Shown here: positions 1 through 12,984 of the stretch, in pieces
How the letters are laid out: each line of letters starts with the position of its first letter
How positions within the stretch are numbered: the first letter of the stretch is position 1
From: Clitoria ternatea
Taxonomy: Eukaryota; Streptophyta; Magnoliopsida; Fabales; Fabaceae
Assembly (NCBI GenBank): GCA_037962975.1
Contig: CM075670.1
Span: forward strand, 154,446,501 to 154,510,500
Direction: 5' to 3'
Length of the DNA: 64,000 nucleotides
Notes under the pieces: model-generated
The model's database searches: none
What the model was told of the DNA's origin: nothing
Seen by the model: the letters and a program-made list of their open reading frames with translations, nothing else
Translations under genes and position numbers: made by a program

Positions 1-218
1 GAGTGTCAGAGATGACACTCCTCAATTTTTCAGAGACCCACCTTTACAACTAATCTTCCAGATCACCAGCCAGTCATGCATACCATACGGGGAGGGCTTT
101 GTCTTAGGAGGACTAGGAAAGTCCTAGTCACCTTCCCATGATTCCTGAGGGTGTCCCAATGAAGGAACCATTGCCACCTTAACTAGAGGAGGAGAGACCC
201 TATGACCAAGATGTGGAG
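1..218 (+). repeat. Direct repeat copy A of a retroelement remnant
   Basis: This stretch is repeated with few differences at 4433-4651 (same order and orientation, one small length difference). Copy A stops abruptly at 218 after 'gatgtggag', where an unrelated sequence starting TGTTGG begins; the second copy continues into a longer coding-like remnant. The first copy starts at the window edge, so its true left end is unknown. A duplicated internal segment around an LTR-like block is what a rearranged or tandem LTR element would leave, but I cannot classify it. Confidence 0.85.
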
Positions 219-1488
219 TGTTGGTGTATGCACTCCGAGCTATTAATGTATCAATTTTAACTTATCAATAAAATTAGTATTTTCAGTTTTTAGACTAATT
301 TTAATGCTATTTATCCTGGAATAATAGGTCATATGAGAATTATTCCCAAAATGTCCCTAATCAAGTATTTACATGGGGACATGTAAATACATTAAGATTA
401 GTGTATGAATGTATTGATAATTTGATCTCAAAAATCATGGATATATGATATCAAGTCTTTACACGGGTACACATTAAGAGTAATGTTCTGCTGGACAGAC
501 CCACCATGAGAACGTTGCATGGATCGTTACATGAGTATCATAAATGGTTCTCAATGTGATAATGGTATATAGTCCTTCGACCTAAAGTCACTACGATTCC
601 TACATAAGGAGTTTATTATTTTAATACAATCAAACATTATCTGTAATAAGATGACCATAAAGATTGTGATTAGGCAATAGACAAATTATGCAGAGGGATG
701 TGAGTGATGTAGATGGAATTTGTCTCTCCTATGTGACAGGAGTAATATCTATGGGCCACTTGATGGAGTGAGACCAACGAAATGCATGGCCATGCTAGGA
801 TGAATAAATATTAGATATTTATTCTGTAAAGTCTACTCTGGTATCAAATAAAATGAATTGGGCCATACAAGGATGATGACGACCATGCCTTGGGCCCAAT
901 TAGATATCGTGACAAAAATAATAAATATATAAAATAATTATCACTTATAGGTCATGTCGATGATAAATAATATTCATACATAATGATGTATTGCTAGATA
1001 CTGATCTTATTTTATATTAATAATAAAATAGTTTATTATTAATATAACCGAATATTTTACCTATAGGGTCACACACATAGAGTAAGCCCACCAGAGGATA
1101 GTTTTGTTTTAGTTGGACTGAAAATAAAACTATTTGGGCCTAACTTATTTAGAATGAGTCAGGAGCCCAATGTTTAATGAGAGATCAGGTCAAGACCTAA
1201 GCCTATATATAGAGCATGAGATGCTCATAGGCTACTGCTCAGAAATTAGATTACAATCAAATTCCGTACTAGTATTCGAATCTTTGGTTTTCTGGTGGGA
1301 GTGCTCGTGTGGACTCCTAAGGGTGAAGCTATAATTGCTTCGATCGAGGAACTCGTTGTGCGTCTACAAGAGGTAATCCCTAAATGAAAACTTTAATTAC
1401 ATAATGCTTTGAAACATTGTATTTGCAATCCTTATTTTCGGGAATCCTTTGTGTTTCCGCTGCCTGACCCTGATGGCCCAGTAAGACC
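219..1488 (+). other. AT-rich non-coding block, LTR-like, unclassified
   Basis: No coding frame is visible. It begins TGTTGG directly after repeat copy A. Near its right end it has a TATA-like run (tatatata, 1204-1211) followed by about 280 bp ending in a 'tttccgctgc'-type sequence, the order seen in plant LTRs (promoter, short transcribed part, end). I could not find a 5-bp target-site duplication or a clean CA end, so the LTR reading is inference. The block continues after 4347, because the solo LTR 1489-4342 is inserted in it. Confidence 0.4.
1204..1211 (+). promoter_or_regulatory. TATA-like box in LTR-like block
   Basis: The run tatatata lies in 'gcctatatatagagc', about 280 bp before the apparent right end of the block. 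This is the expected place for an LTR promoter, but the identity of the block is uncertain. Confidence 0.35.
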
Positions 1489-4342
1489 TGTAACACCCTA
1501 ATTTTAATAAATAAATAAATCCAAACAGGGAAATTTTTCCAAATCTTAGAGTTAGCAAAACATAGATAATCTGCCCAAATTAATTACACCGGGCACAACA
1601 AGGAGAAGGAGGGGAAATGGAAGGCAAGGGAAGGTAAAAGAACATTCACACGTATAGCAATCAGTGGAAGGGGCAAGGCTTGAACCGACCCATTCAGTTC
1701 AGCGAAACACATCAGCGCCTGGGTGAATTCCTTAACAACGCAGACTCGCTGAATCGGGTTCCAACACGCTTGAGCGAGGCAACCGACTCACTCAGGCGGA
1801 CAGCCCTTCGCTTAAGCGGAGCCAGCACAAAGGCCTTCCAACCACTCACACTCGCAGTGGCTAAGTCTAATTCGCTAGGGCGAACACAGGTACAAGGTAA
1901 TTTCTCGCTCGGATTTGGGACATAGGTTCACCCGATAAATCATCACGCTCATACTTCACTCGGGAATCTACACAGCTCCTCATTTCATTCATATAGGCCA
2001 CAAGTATAAACCACTCGGGGAATGACTCCCCCAATTCTACCACTCGGAATCCAGAACTCTTTCTCACTCGGAATATTTCCTAATCAAACATCACTCGGGG
2101 TATTTAACTTCAATACAATCGGGTCTGTACCATACTCCCGTCACTCGGTATATTTTCACATCTCTCTCTCAGAGAACACAGTTCTTCCTTCACTCAGAAA
2201 AGGGTTATAATATTCATTCTTCACTCGGAACCTTCCAGCTGGATCCACTCTGCATATGGCAACTTATTCGCTCGGGGAAAATCATTAAGTCAAGCACCTT
2301 TCAGACTTAATCTAACCTTAACCACTCGGGATGTAGAACCTCATTCACTCAGATTATGTATATCGTACACTTAGAATTCGTTCCAATCTAACCATTACAA
2401 CAACTCTTCCTTCGGAAGAGGGCCCATTTGGGGTTTCCACTCGGAATTATCAAAACCCTTTCCCACTCAGGATCTACACACATTTTTCACTCGGAATAAT
2501 CAAGCCTAGCATTACTTGGAAATTCTCCCATTAATCCTACACAGAATAGGTTCACCAAGAGATTTCTCAGAATCCTTTTTAAGTCTTCTCCACTCGGAAA
2601 AGAAGGCCAACACTATAGCTTCGCTCGGAACGGCCCAGACAATAATAATCCACTCGGAATTCATCACCTTAACCTTATTTATTCAACATCACTTCACAAA
2701 CAATACAATGTATATTACCACTATAACCACACACATATGTATATACAGACATACACTCGGATACTTATTATCCCAGCACTATTCATTCACCAACACTTGT
2801 TATTCGATGTAATTAACACCATACCCATGTAAAATATATATATATATATATACGTGTACTTGTTTACAATTCTGATAGGTATTGCTCATAAACAATAGCT
2901 TAGTTATCCTATTACATGAGAGCCGGCCAAGGCTACACTGACCAGACATAATAAATACAATATAAGCACTCAACAGTCAGAGTGCACCTCACTCGGACTC
3001 GAGGCCCGATCATCACTTCCGAGTCCCACCTGCACAAGCTGGAAAATGGTGTAGGGGTGAGCTTTCACATATAAAACGATAGCCATTGACTCGGATTATA
3101 CCTCAATACTCAATTATATAATTTACATGGCTCAATCCGCAATATATATACACTGCCAAATAATATAAGAGTCACACAATAGCATCCATTTGGAGATTAC
3201 ACGGTAACACACATTCTCTATCATAACAACACGTCACACTCGGCACAGCATCAATACATAGATATGCATTCAGTCGTAATTTACTCATTCATTCAAATCC
3301 ATGCAATCAGGTTAGCCTCAATAACAATGCTCATACACACATGCATGCGGATTCGACTTAAATAGTGATTTCAGTTGCAGATTCCTTCCCTGCCTCTCGT
3401 CCATTAGTCCTTCCCGTGTGGTACCGGCCCTCCAAAGACGTCTCGAGACTTAACTCTAGCTCTATCGGCTACCACGGGTCCTCATGGAACTGGTCAGGAA
3501 TCTGGAAGTCATCTCATATATGCAATCTCATGCAATTCCACAACAAGCATCCAAGGTAACCACATTACAGCATATCCACTCGACATTTTTAACGGAGTCA
3601 GCATGCATTTCAACACAACATTCAAAATGGAAATCACGTATCAATTCACATCGATCTACACCTTTCACATAATATATCACATTAAAGCAAGCACCCAGAA
3701 CCCGGTCACAAACCATACACTTGACATGCAAAGCGCCCCCTACCTGCTGTCGGGGTTCAGAGACTCCTCAAGTTGCAATGCTGACCGATCGCCCTTCTGT
3801 TACTCCTTCTCCACCAGCCTTCGAACTCAGCGTTGATCCTGGGCCAGAGTTGCTCTTTCCTCCAACGGGTTCGTCTCCCCCACGGCTCCAAGGCACTTCC
3901 CAGCACAGCCTTCCAACTGGGATACTAACAACTCCAAGTGGAAGAAGAAGGAGGGGGAAGAAGGCGACGGAGAGGAAGAAGAGGACAGGGAGTGGAACAG
4001 AGCCGCGTTAATGTTCCTCCCAGAAGCTCTCGACTCTCTCACTGTTCGACGCGGATGAGAGTGAAGAAGAGAAAACAGGGAAAGGAGAGACCAGACGCAC
4101 GCACCAGAAGAGCTGTCCAGCGTGAATTAATAAAGGAAAGAGAGAGCTGAAGTTATCTTATACTCTTAGGGACACATGTGTCCTTTCGCCTGGCATTATT
4201 ATTATTATTATCATTATTTATTCAATCATTTTCTAACCAATCAACAATTAGTTTAATTATTCATTAATCCCAATTCTACAGTTAACCCTTAATTAATGGC
4301 TTAGTCTCAATCGGTAATTAAATTAAAAATCAGGATATTACA
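1489..4342 (-). mobile_element. Solo LTR, chromovirus-like (related to the Tekay-type LTRs)
   Basis: It starts TGTAACACCCTAATTTT and ends AGGATATTACA, and is flanked by the 5-bp duplication AGACC (1484-1488 and 4343-4347). Both ends and the interior resemble the LTRs of the element at 5345-19551. No internal region is present, so it is a solo LTR left by LTR-LTR recombination. Minus orientation is inferred from a purine-rich tract near 3935-4000, which is a CT-rich leader on the other strand. About 1915-2770 is dense in 'TCACTCGG' words, and 1740-1830 holds degenerate CGCTTGAGCG words. Short open frames in it are incidental. Confidence 0.88.
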
Positions 4343-4347
4343 AGACC

Positions 4348-4432
4348 CATAGGGTAGATAACTTAGACTACACATTAAGAACCCCAAAGAGAGATCAGAG
4401 GGACAATTAGGATTGATTAATTTGTGTGGGGT
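4348..4432 (+). other. Short spacer between solo LTR and repeat copy A'
   Basis: This non-coding sequence continues the block interrupted at 1488 and leads into the second copy of the 218-bp repeat. Nothing else is recognisable. Confidence 0.5.
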
Positions 4433-4651
4433 GAGTGTTAAAGATGACACTCCTCAATTTGTCAGAGACTCACCTTTACAACTAATCATTCCAGATCACC
4501 AGCCAGTCATGCATACCATACGGGGAGGGCTTTGCGTTAGGAGGACTAGACAAGTCCTAGTCACCTTCCCGTGATTCCTGAGGATGTCCCAATGAAGGAA
4601 CCATTGCCACCTCAACTAGAGGAGGAGAGACCCTATGACCAAGATGTGGAG
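4433..4651 (+). repeat. Direct repeat copy A' of a retroelement remnant
   Basis: Second copy of 1-218. It reads on without a break into the acidic coding-like sequence downstream, so this is the copy still in its original context. Confidence 0.85.
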
Positions 4652-5283
4652 GTCATAGAGAGTTCGGTCAGACGCTACGATGATCCTCAACACCCCCTGA
4701 GTGTGGAGGGGCTTGAGGAGATAGCAGGTAGAGAGGAAGCCTTGGAGGCGGACCCTTTCAGTTTCTGCCCCTTACCCGTTCCATGATGGTTCCACTCCTC
4801 GTCCAGTAGGAAAATATCCTAGACACACCAGGCCCGGTTGGAGCAGCACTGAGAGAGCCGACCCTAGAGTACGTTCCTCTCCCTATCGAGGAGGAGGAAA
4901 AAGAGGATCCCGAGGAGTTTCTGCTCGAGGAGGTACCGATGGACCTTGGAGATCATCTCTTACTACCTGCCTTACCACCTCATCTTCCACCAGTCTTCCC
5001 TCTTTAGGTTTGTGTGACGGACGGGTTGGAGGATGTTCCCTTGCGATAGGGAGTGTTGGTCTTGACTCCTATGGAGAGGTACTTAGCTAGACGACAATAG
5101 GACCGATCGCCAGGTTTTTTTCATCTCATCTATAGGAGTTATGTCTGCGGTGAGACTGTGGACTACTTGGACATGTCGGCCGATCTGCCAGGTCAGCGAT
5201 CTACCATCTACGAGTTCTGCTCCTCCAAATCCATCTCAAAAGGTGACTACTTCCGATCCACCTACATCTTCGTGGTCGGATGA
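4571..5283 (+). pseudogene. Degenerate acidic, proline-rich coding remnant, not recognised
   Basis: A 71-codon frame at 4571-4786 begins MIPEDVPMKEPLPPQLEEER and is rich in Glu, Asp and Pro. A second frame, 4861-5007, continues in the same style (runs of Glu, then Leu-Pro repeats). A third piece in that frame, 5071-5283, reads MERYLARRQ-stop-DRSPGFFHLIYRSYVCGE and on to a stop at 5281. At least one frameshift and three stops break it. It lies in the element that the Tekay-type chromovirus interrupts at 5344, so it is probably a gag-like or accessory ORF of an old retroelement. I do not recognise a domain. Confidence 0.4.
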
Positions 5284-6009
5284 AGACTTTATGGGTTGAG
5301 ACGGGTAGTGTAGGATTTACTTTAAGTGTATAGCTATTTCCCTGTGTAACACCCTAATTTTTAATGAATAATAATTCCAAAAACAGGGAGAATTTTTTTC
5401 ACAAAATCAATCACTGGTCAATCGGGAAAGAAGAAGGCAAGGGAAATAAAAGAGCATTCACACATGTAGCAATCAACGGAGGGATCAAGGCTTGAACAAT
5501 CCCATTCGACTCAATGAGATACGTCAGCGCCTGGGCGAAGTCCATGACAATGCTGACTCACTTAAGCGAGGTCCAACACCGCCTGAGCGAAGTATGACAA
5601 CACCAGCATCCACTCGCTTCCCAAAGTGAATCAACAGGGAGAACTTTTCCACAAGTAACTGCTAGACAATCAATATAAGGGAAATAGGCAAGGGAAGGAT
5701 GAGGAAGGCACACATGTACGGCAACCTATGAAGGAATGAAACCTGAACCGACTCTGCCCAGTTCAGCGAAGCGTATCAACGCCTGGGCGGATTCCACCAC
5801 AACGTCCATTCGCTCAAGCCGGGTCCAACACCTAGAGCGAGACAGGAAAATACAACAACGGAAGAAGGAGGTATTTGGGTAGAGTTCCACACTAACATCT
5901 ACTCGCTTCAGCACGATCCCACACGCTTGGGCGAACCGTCTTAGTCGCTCGGGCGAGGTATGACTCCGCCTAAGCGAGGCCAACATAAGCCTTCCCAAAC
6001 CCGCACTTG

Positions 6010-6062
6010 CTGGAGCGAGTACCTTGCTCGCTGGAGCGAGTACCTTGCTCGCTGGAGCGAGG
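6010..6062. repeat. 21-bp tandem repeat with CGCTGGAGCG words
   Basis: The unit 'ctggagcgagtaccttgct' plus 'cg' recurs at 6010, 6031 and partly 6052. The other LTR of the same element (about 13973-14000) has one unit fewer, so the tract changed length after insertion. Confidence 0.85.
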
Positions 6063-8223
6063 AGCCACACTCGGCTAAGTAGACGCTCGGACCCAGAGTC
6101 ATCCTTCAACTCATTCACTCGGAAAATGACAGCTAACTCACTCGGTATCCTACAACTGATCACTCGGAAATCAGGTAGTTAAGTCCCATTCAGACTTATT
6201 CATAACTCGCTTTTCCGGTTACAGATCCTCACTCACTCGGATTATAAATATCTTGCACTCAGAATCCATTCCATTCTGACCCTACTACACTGACTTCTTT
6301 CTCAGACGAGGATCGTTCAGGGTTTTCACTCGGGAATACAAACTCTTCCCCACTCGGGTTTTACTTATAATTTCCACTCGGTAATGACCGCTCTCTTGAT
6401 CACTCGGGGATTTTGCTCGTTTCTCACTCGGCAATATAGCCCTTTCTGCCCAAGTTCTCCGGCTAACTTAAGCCTCCCTTTAAGAATTTCATGGCTTTCT
6501 AAAGGTCATACCAAGTCATACCATCCCTGCGCACTCGGAAGAGCATGAATAGAGCTATATGTATATACTACTCAAACATTACGCATAAAATGGGATAAAC
6601 ATACAGCATGGCACACACATAGATATATATATATATAACAGTGTATATTGATGTTTACAAACACGTTATCATATTCTTCCCATCTCATAAGGATTTTGCT
6701 TGTTCAAAACACTAGCATCAGACATGAGCCGGCCAAGGCATAATCAAAACATTACACAGTGTTCACACAAATGCATATAGCTCCCTGGTGCACAACTAAA
6801 CCACTCGGCAAGTAGCTCCTCATCAATCGTAGTTCCGAGGAGTGTTCACTAGAAATATTGCCACAGCAGGGGTGAGCTTTTACATTTAAAACGACAGTTA
6901 GTGACTTGGGAACCCGCATGCTTTCCATCATACAACATCACACTTCAAGCAACCATAACATTAATTATCCTCTAGGTTGTCTACCCATAACAGTACCATG
7001 CAATCAGAATTCATACATTCATTCCTCAGATATATCATTTCCGATTGACATAGATATATATGTAACACAATAAGTTCCTTATAACATAAGAGCAAACATA
7101 CATGCATATATCCATTTAACACACGCAGGTCTACTACAGTCGGATCCGACCCCCACTTGATAGATTTTCACGTTGCAACACAGGCTCCAAGCCCTTTTCT
7201 TCCAGCTCCAAGCTGGTTCGGCCATTTTACAGGTACCCAACCGTTGCCCTTGCATGTAACACAATCGCTCCAAGCGACCATGACAGTGCTATGGGCAGCT
7301 CCGAGTCCAACTCGGTAGCTTGCTTGAGTCCAACTCAAGACTTTAAGCGTCCAACGCTAGTGCACTCGGCACTGCCTTGAGTCCAACTCAAGGTCTTTTA
7401 ATTACATTCTTTTGTGGGTGTTTACCAAGACAATGTCACTCTTTATTCCGTACCATAGCCACACTCTGTATGCAATTCATTCATCATCTCATACAACACC
7501 AATTCATTTTCAACACACACATGCAAGATGATATAAGTTAACAATCAAGATTCACTCGTCGTTTCCCGAGCAGAGCACCCAGAAGTCACACAATATATCT
7601 TCATGCATACGTAGTAAAATGATTAACCAGACTCAACATGGCAACTTAAAGACATGCACTACATTCATACACGGTTTCATGACACACGCACACACATGCA
7701 TCCACATACCCAACAGTGTAACTCCCAAACGCATATATCAAATATAAAAGAACTATCACAGCTATCTTTCAATATACATTTAATCACAAATACCCTTCAA
7801 CACATATGCATGCATAAGGAATCACTCGGAACCCATTCAAGAGTTATGCATTTTAAATGCAAAGCGCCCCCTACCTACTGAAGGAAGATCGAGGGAGTTC
7901 TTTTGTCTTCCTACGTAGGTCCTTGGTTCTCTGATCGCCTCGCTCAGGCTCACACTCGTTCAGGCTTCCTTGGGCGTAGTCGCACTGTAAGACAAGAGCT
8001 GTTCGTCCTCCACCCTGACGATCATCCCTTATCAGCAGAAGGAACTCCAAGTCCCTTGCGGTATCGTTGTGCGTTTCCAGGAATAGGGCAGTGAACAGGG
8101 AAGGAGAAGACAAAGAAGTAGGGAGAGGATAGAAGACACAAGCAGAGAAGAGAGGTTGAAGCAGTGGAGGAAAAAGGGAATCTGAAGGAACAGTGAGTGA
8201 CTTCGTGATCATGGGCTTATGTG

Positions 8224-8231
8224 TATATATA
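8224..8231 (-). promoter_or_regulatory. TATA-like box of the Tekay-type LTR
   Basis: A tatatata run is followed, on the minus strand, by a CT-rich leader-like stretch. It lies about 285 bp inside the LTR start. The same box is at about 19263-19270 in the other LTR. Confidence 0.5.
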
Positions 8232-8512
8232 TTCGCACGAGGAGGAGAAGAGTGGGGTGGGAGAGCGTGAGTCCAGCAGCCACGCGCACTCAACCCCATC
8301 ACCTGGCCATCATCATCTTTTATATTTAATCAGTTTATTGTTTCTGAATTTAAGGTAGTTGGGTTACAAAAATCTCCATTCTACAATAATCATTTTAATG
8401 GCTTAAATCTGCTTGATAGTTAAATATAATTAACGGTTGTTTTCCTATTTGAAATCAAGTCTTAATAGTTTATTTTTCATTCGGCATTTAGCTTCAAAAC
8501 TGGGATGTTACA

Positions 8513-8526
8513 ATTCTCCCCCACTC
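8513..8526 (-). promoter_or_regulatory. Polypurine tract of the Tekay-type element
   Basis: On the minus strand the bases next to the 3' LTR read GAGTGGGGGAGAAT, the expected plus-strand primer site. Confidence 0.85.
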
Positions 8527-8565
8527 AAAAGAATTTCGTCCCCGAAATTCACTCGGTGACTTACC

Positions 8566-11500
8566 TTAGTCAAACAACTCGGGGTACTGTTGCCTCATGG
8601 TGTCTTCGCGTTCCCAGGTGCAAGAGGTAGTCTTGTCTTACTGCCTCTCCACTTTAACCAGCCCTACGTTTTTGCTCCTCAAGCGCTTTACCGATCGGTC
8701 CACGATTCTAATCGGTGTAGTCACAGTGGTCAGGTCTTCCTTGATTTCCACTTCATCATCAGGCATTGTGTGGCTGGGGTCATGTAAATACTTCCTTAGT
8801 TGAGACACATGAAATACGTTATGCAATCGGGATAAGTGGGTCGGTAATGCTATTCGGTATGCCACGGAGCTGACTCGTTCCAACACCTCATAAGGTCCAA
8901 TGTATCGAGGGCTTAACTTTCCACCTTTCAAGGCTCGTCCGACTCCTTTACTCGGAGAAGTCCTCAAAAACACTCTGTCTCTGACTGAAAACTCCAATGG
9001 TTTGGTGCGTTTGTCTTGGTAGCTCTTTTACCGATCCTGAGACGTCTTCATCCTGTCCCTTATCACTCGGATCTGCTCTGATGTCTGCTTTACAATGTCT
9101 GGTCCCAATAGCAGACTCTCACCCGTTTCCGACCAGCAAAGTGGGGTTCGGCATCTTCGTCCATATAGTGCTTCGTAGGGTGCCATGCCAATACTGTTAT
9201 GATGGCTGTTATTGTACGTAAACTCAATCAAGGGGAGGTACTGCTCCCAATCTCTACCGTGCTCTAACACACACGCTCTTAATAAGTCTTCTAAACTTTG
9301 AATCGTCCGCTCGGATTGTCCATCCGATTAGGGGTGGTAGGCAGAACTAAGCCAAAGTTTCGTGCCTATTTCCTGGTGCAGGTTGTTCCAAAACTGGGAC
9401 GTGAACCTAGGGTCCCTGTCTGATACGATAGAAGTGGGTATACCATGCAGTCGGACAATCTCATGAATGTAAATCCGAGCTAACTTAGGCATCGGGTACT
9501 TCATGTTCACAGCCAGGAAGTGTGCACTCTTTGTCAGTCGGTCAACAATGACCCAAATCGCATCATGGCCCGCTCGGTTTTTAGGCAATCCCATGACAAA
9601 ATCCATAGCAATTGAGTCCCATTTCCACACGGGAATCTCCAAGGGCTGCATTGCACCGTACGGCTTCTGGTGCTCCACTTTTGATTTCTGACAAGTAATA
9701 CACCGAGCCACGTATTCTGCCACATTCCTCTTTAGTCCGGGCCACCAAAACTGTTTCCTCAGGCCATGGTACATCTTCGTGGTACCCGGGTGAATACTGA
9801 GGAGGCTCTTATGAGCTTCATCAAGCACCATTCTCCTTAATTCTTTCTAACTCGGCACGTATATTCTGTTTTTCACTCGGAAGATCCCATCTGATCCCTC
9901 GGTCAAGGACAAATCCTTTCCTTTAGCCTGCGTCTCCTTCATCTCAGCCAAGTAGGAATCCGTCTGCTGTTGTTCGTACATGGATTTCAAGAAATCATTG
10001 GCGATTCTCAGCGTACCGATTGTCATTTTCCGAGAGCAGGGGGTGTCAACATGTAAGTCCATGTCTCGGAACTGTTCCAACAACTCCACTTCTCTTGCCA
10101 CCATTGCTGCCATATGGAGGGATTTCCGACTCAACGCGTCGGCAACGACATTTGCCTTACCCGGATGGTATTTCAGCTCGAAATCGTAGTCCTTTAAAAA
10201 TTCCATCCATCTCCTCTGCCTCATATTCAACTCCTTTTGGTCGAATAAGTATTTGAGGCTCTTGTGATCACTGTATACTTCAAATCTGGACCCGTACAAA
10301 TAATGCCTCCAGATTTTTAGCGCGAACACCACAGCTGCCAACTCCGAATCGTGGGTTGGATAATGCTGCTCGTGAGGTCTCAATTGCCGAGAGGCATACG
10401 CTATCACTCGATCTCTCTGCATGAGCACGCATCCTAATCCGAGTCCTGATGCATCATAGTAAACCATGAAGCTCTGTTGCAAGTCAGGTAATGCCAGCAC
10501 TGGTGTAGTCGTTAACTTGTTCTTCAGCTCTCAGAAGCTGCTCTCACACTCGGAACTCCATACGAAGGGAATGTTTTTCCGAGTCAGTTTAGTCAGTGGC
10601 GAAGCCAACTTAGAAAAACTTTCGATGAACCTCCTGTAGTACCCAACCAAACCTATAAAGCTCCTTATCTCCGAGACCGACCTGGGTTTCTCCCATGCCA
10701 TTACAGCTGTCACCTTCAAAGGCTCCACCGAGACACCTTGCTCAGAAATCACATGTCCGAGGAAGTGGATCTCATTCATCCAGAATTCGTACTTTGAACG
10801 CTTCGCAAACAACTGCTTCTCCTTCAACACTTGAAGTACCGCTCGGAGATGTCCTTCATGCTCCTCGGGAGTCTTAGAATAGACTAGGATGTCATTAATG
10901 AAAACAACTACGAACCGGTCTAAATAGGAGTGGAATATGTTGTTCATGTAATTCATGAAGACAGCAGGGGCGTTCGTCATACCGAACGGCATCACTACAT
11001 ACTCGTAGTGGCCATACCGAGTCCTAAAGGCAGTTTTAGGAATATCCGAGTCCTTCACTCGGATTTGGTGATATCCCAATCGTAGGTCAATTTTCGAGAA
11101 GACTGAGGCTCCACGCAGTTGGTCAATTAAATCATCAATTCTAGGTAACGGGTACCGATTCTTAATTATGAGTTTGTTCAGTTGTCGGTAATCTATGCAA
11201 AGTCTCATGCTACCATCCTTCTTCTTAAAGAGTAGCATAGGTGCTCCCCATGGTGATACACTCGGTCTAATGAATTGTTTTCCGAGCAAATCATCCACTT
11301 GCTTCTTCAACTCGGCCAATTCAGTCGGGGACATTCTATAGGGTGCACTGGAGACTGGCTCGGCTCCAGGGATCAGGTCTATAGAGAATTCAACTTCTCT
11401 ATTGGGAGGGATAATCGGTACATCTTCAGGGAACACTTCTGGGAATTCACAGACAATCGGAATTTCGTTCACTTGGAGTTCACTCTCACTCTCGGTTAAA

Positions 11501-12984
11501 CAAAGTATCATAAACAAGTGAGTTATACCTTGTGTCGTGTAACCCTCATTGTTCTGCCTCGGAAAGATTATCTTTCGGTTTTTGTAATCCACTAACACCT
11601 TGTTGGCTGAAAGCCAGTCTATACCGAGTATAATGTCAAGGCCTTTCAGAGGCATACACACCAGATCAAAGGTGAAACTCCAATCACACAGTACAAACGT
11701 TACATCCTTGCACATTGACGATTTTAACACATTAGTCCCAGTCGGGCTGGCCACTCTCAAAGTTCGACCCATAAACACAGTCGGTAACTTTAAGTGTTTT
11801 ACACACTCATCAGCTACGAAGGAATGGGTGGCTCCAGAGTCGAAAACTACATTAAGTGTATATTTACCGAGTGAACACTTACATTGTACCAAGTCATTTG
11901 CTGGTGCAACATCTTCCGCGTTGATGGCGTAGACTCTTCCTACTGCGGGGTGGCCGACATTTCTCCCTTGGTTACTTGTGGTGGCCATCAAATTGCTCCT
12001 TGCTCCGTTGCCTCTGTTACCATTTCCTTTAGTGTTAGTTCCGCGTCCTCCCATACGGAAACCCCCACGGCGTGCTTGGCTACCCTCAGGCTGCAGTTGT
12101 GGACAGTCGGGGCGAACATGCCCCCTTTCATTATAGTGGAAGCATATAACATCGTTTCCAGCATCACATTCCCGTGGAAAGTGATTACCTCCGCATCTAA
12201 AGCATCTACCGCCCCCAGGGCGACCCCCGAAACGACCCCCACGGTTTCCTTGTCCTCTAAAGTTAGAGGAGGATCCAGTTCTCCTAGTGTTGCCCGACCT
12301 CTTGAAGTGTGATTGTTGAGGCCTCAAGGAGGGGTTTGCCCTGATGTTCTGGCCCGAGTGGGCTTTGTCATCTTCCTCAAATATCCTACACTTGTTTACC
12401 AACGCAGGAAAACTCCTAACCTCTTGGTATCTGCAGGCTCTCTTAATATCCGACCTCAATCCGTTCTCAAATTTCAAACACTTTGAACTCTCCGTCCCTG
12501 GTTGTTGGAAGGGTGGGTAGAATAGGCATAATTCCTCAAATCTTGCTACGTATTCCTCTACAGTCATGGATCCCTGCCTCAATTCCATGAACTCCAGTTC
12601 CTTCTGACTCCTGATCGTGTCAGGGAAGTACTTCTCCAAGAAGCATGTCTTGAAATTGTTCCAGGTCAGTTGAGTATCATCGTCAGGGAATCGGTTTCTG
12701 GCTATCTTCCACCAATTCTCCACTTCATCTCGCAGCATATACACTGCACACTCCATCTTCTGGGCCTCGGTACAGCGAAGGCCCCCAAAAATCCTTTCCA
12801 GCTCTTGAGTCCATTTAAAAGCTGCTTCCGGGTTACGTCCTCCCTGAAATTCACTCGGCTTCCTCTTCAGGAAGCGGTCCAGCACTTGGCCATCCCCTGC
12901 TCGAGGCTGGCCCTGCCTCTCAAACACATCCGCAAAGCGTTGAAATGCTGTGGCTATAGCCTCCATGCTTTGACGATTTGTCAT
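8566..12984 (-). pseudogene. Chromovirus gag-pol polyprotein, five in-frame stops
   Basis: A single frame of 1,473 codons including the final stop runs from ATG at 12984 to TAA at 8566 without a frameshift. In order it shows gag (residues about 50-165), two zinc knuckles (261-273; 281-294), protease DSGAT (382-386), RT (about 560-720), RNase H, HHCC and DDE integrase, and a chromodomain ending near YPELFD. It is inactivated by stops at 10531 (TGA), 9847 (TAG), 9328, 9028 and 8638 (TAA). At least four can be explained by one C-to-T change from CGA or CAR codons, judged from the family consensus. The RT catalytic box reads FIND instead of F/Y-x-D-D, and the second knuckle has Tyr for its second Cys (CFHY). 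The start follows the primer site by about 265 bp. Confidence 0.93.

Larger units (their letters stand above)
5345..8512 (-). repeat. 3' LTR of the Tekay-type element
   Basis: It starts TGTAACACCC and ends GGATGTTACA on the plus strand, and aligns along its length with 13265-19551 minus the nested insertion. It has one 21-bp unit more (6010-6062) and lacks about 42 bp present near 13520-13560 of the other LTR. On the coding strand a tatatata box (about 8224-8231) lies roughly 285 bp from the LTR start, so U3 is short and the arrays of CGCTTGAGCG-like and CACTCGG words at 5500-6430 are far downstream of it. Confidence 0.93.

Noticed and set aside
2838..2854. Short TA microsatellites (also near 6620 and 14560)
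   Set aside because: Ordinary low-complexity tracts inside LTRs without further structure.
5726..6163. Open frame of 145 codons on the minus strand with repeated APAS residues
   Set aside because: It is LTR sequence whose 21-bp tandem repeat keeps a frame open. The same stretch in the other LTR (13629-14102) is open only because the repeat unit is a multiple of three.
7871..8302. 143-codon minus-strand frame, also partly present at 19027-19341
   Set aside because: It lies in the promoter and leader part of both Tekay-type LTRs and matches no element protein.
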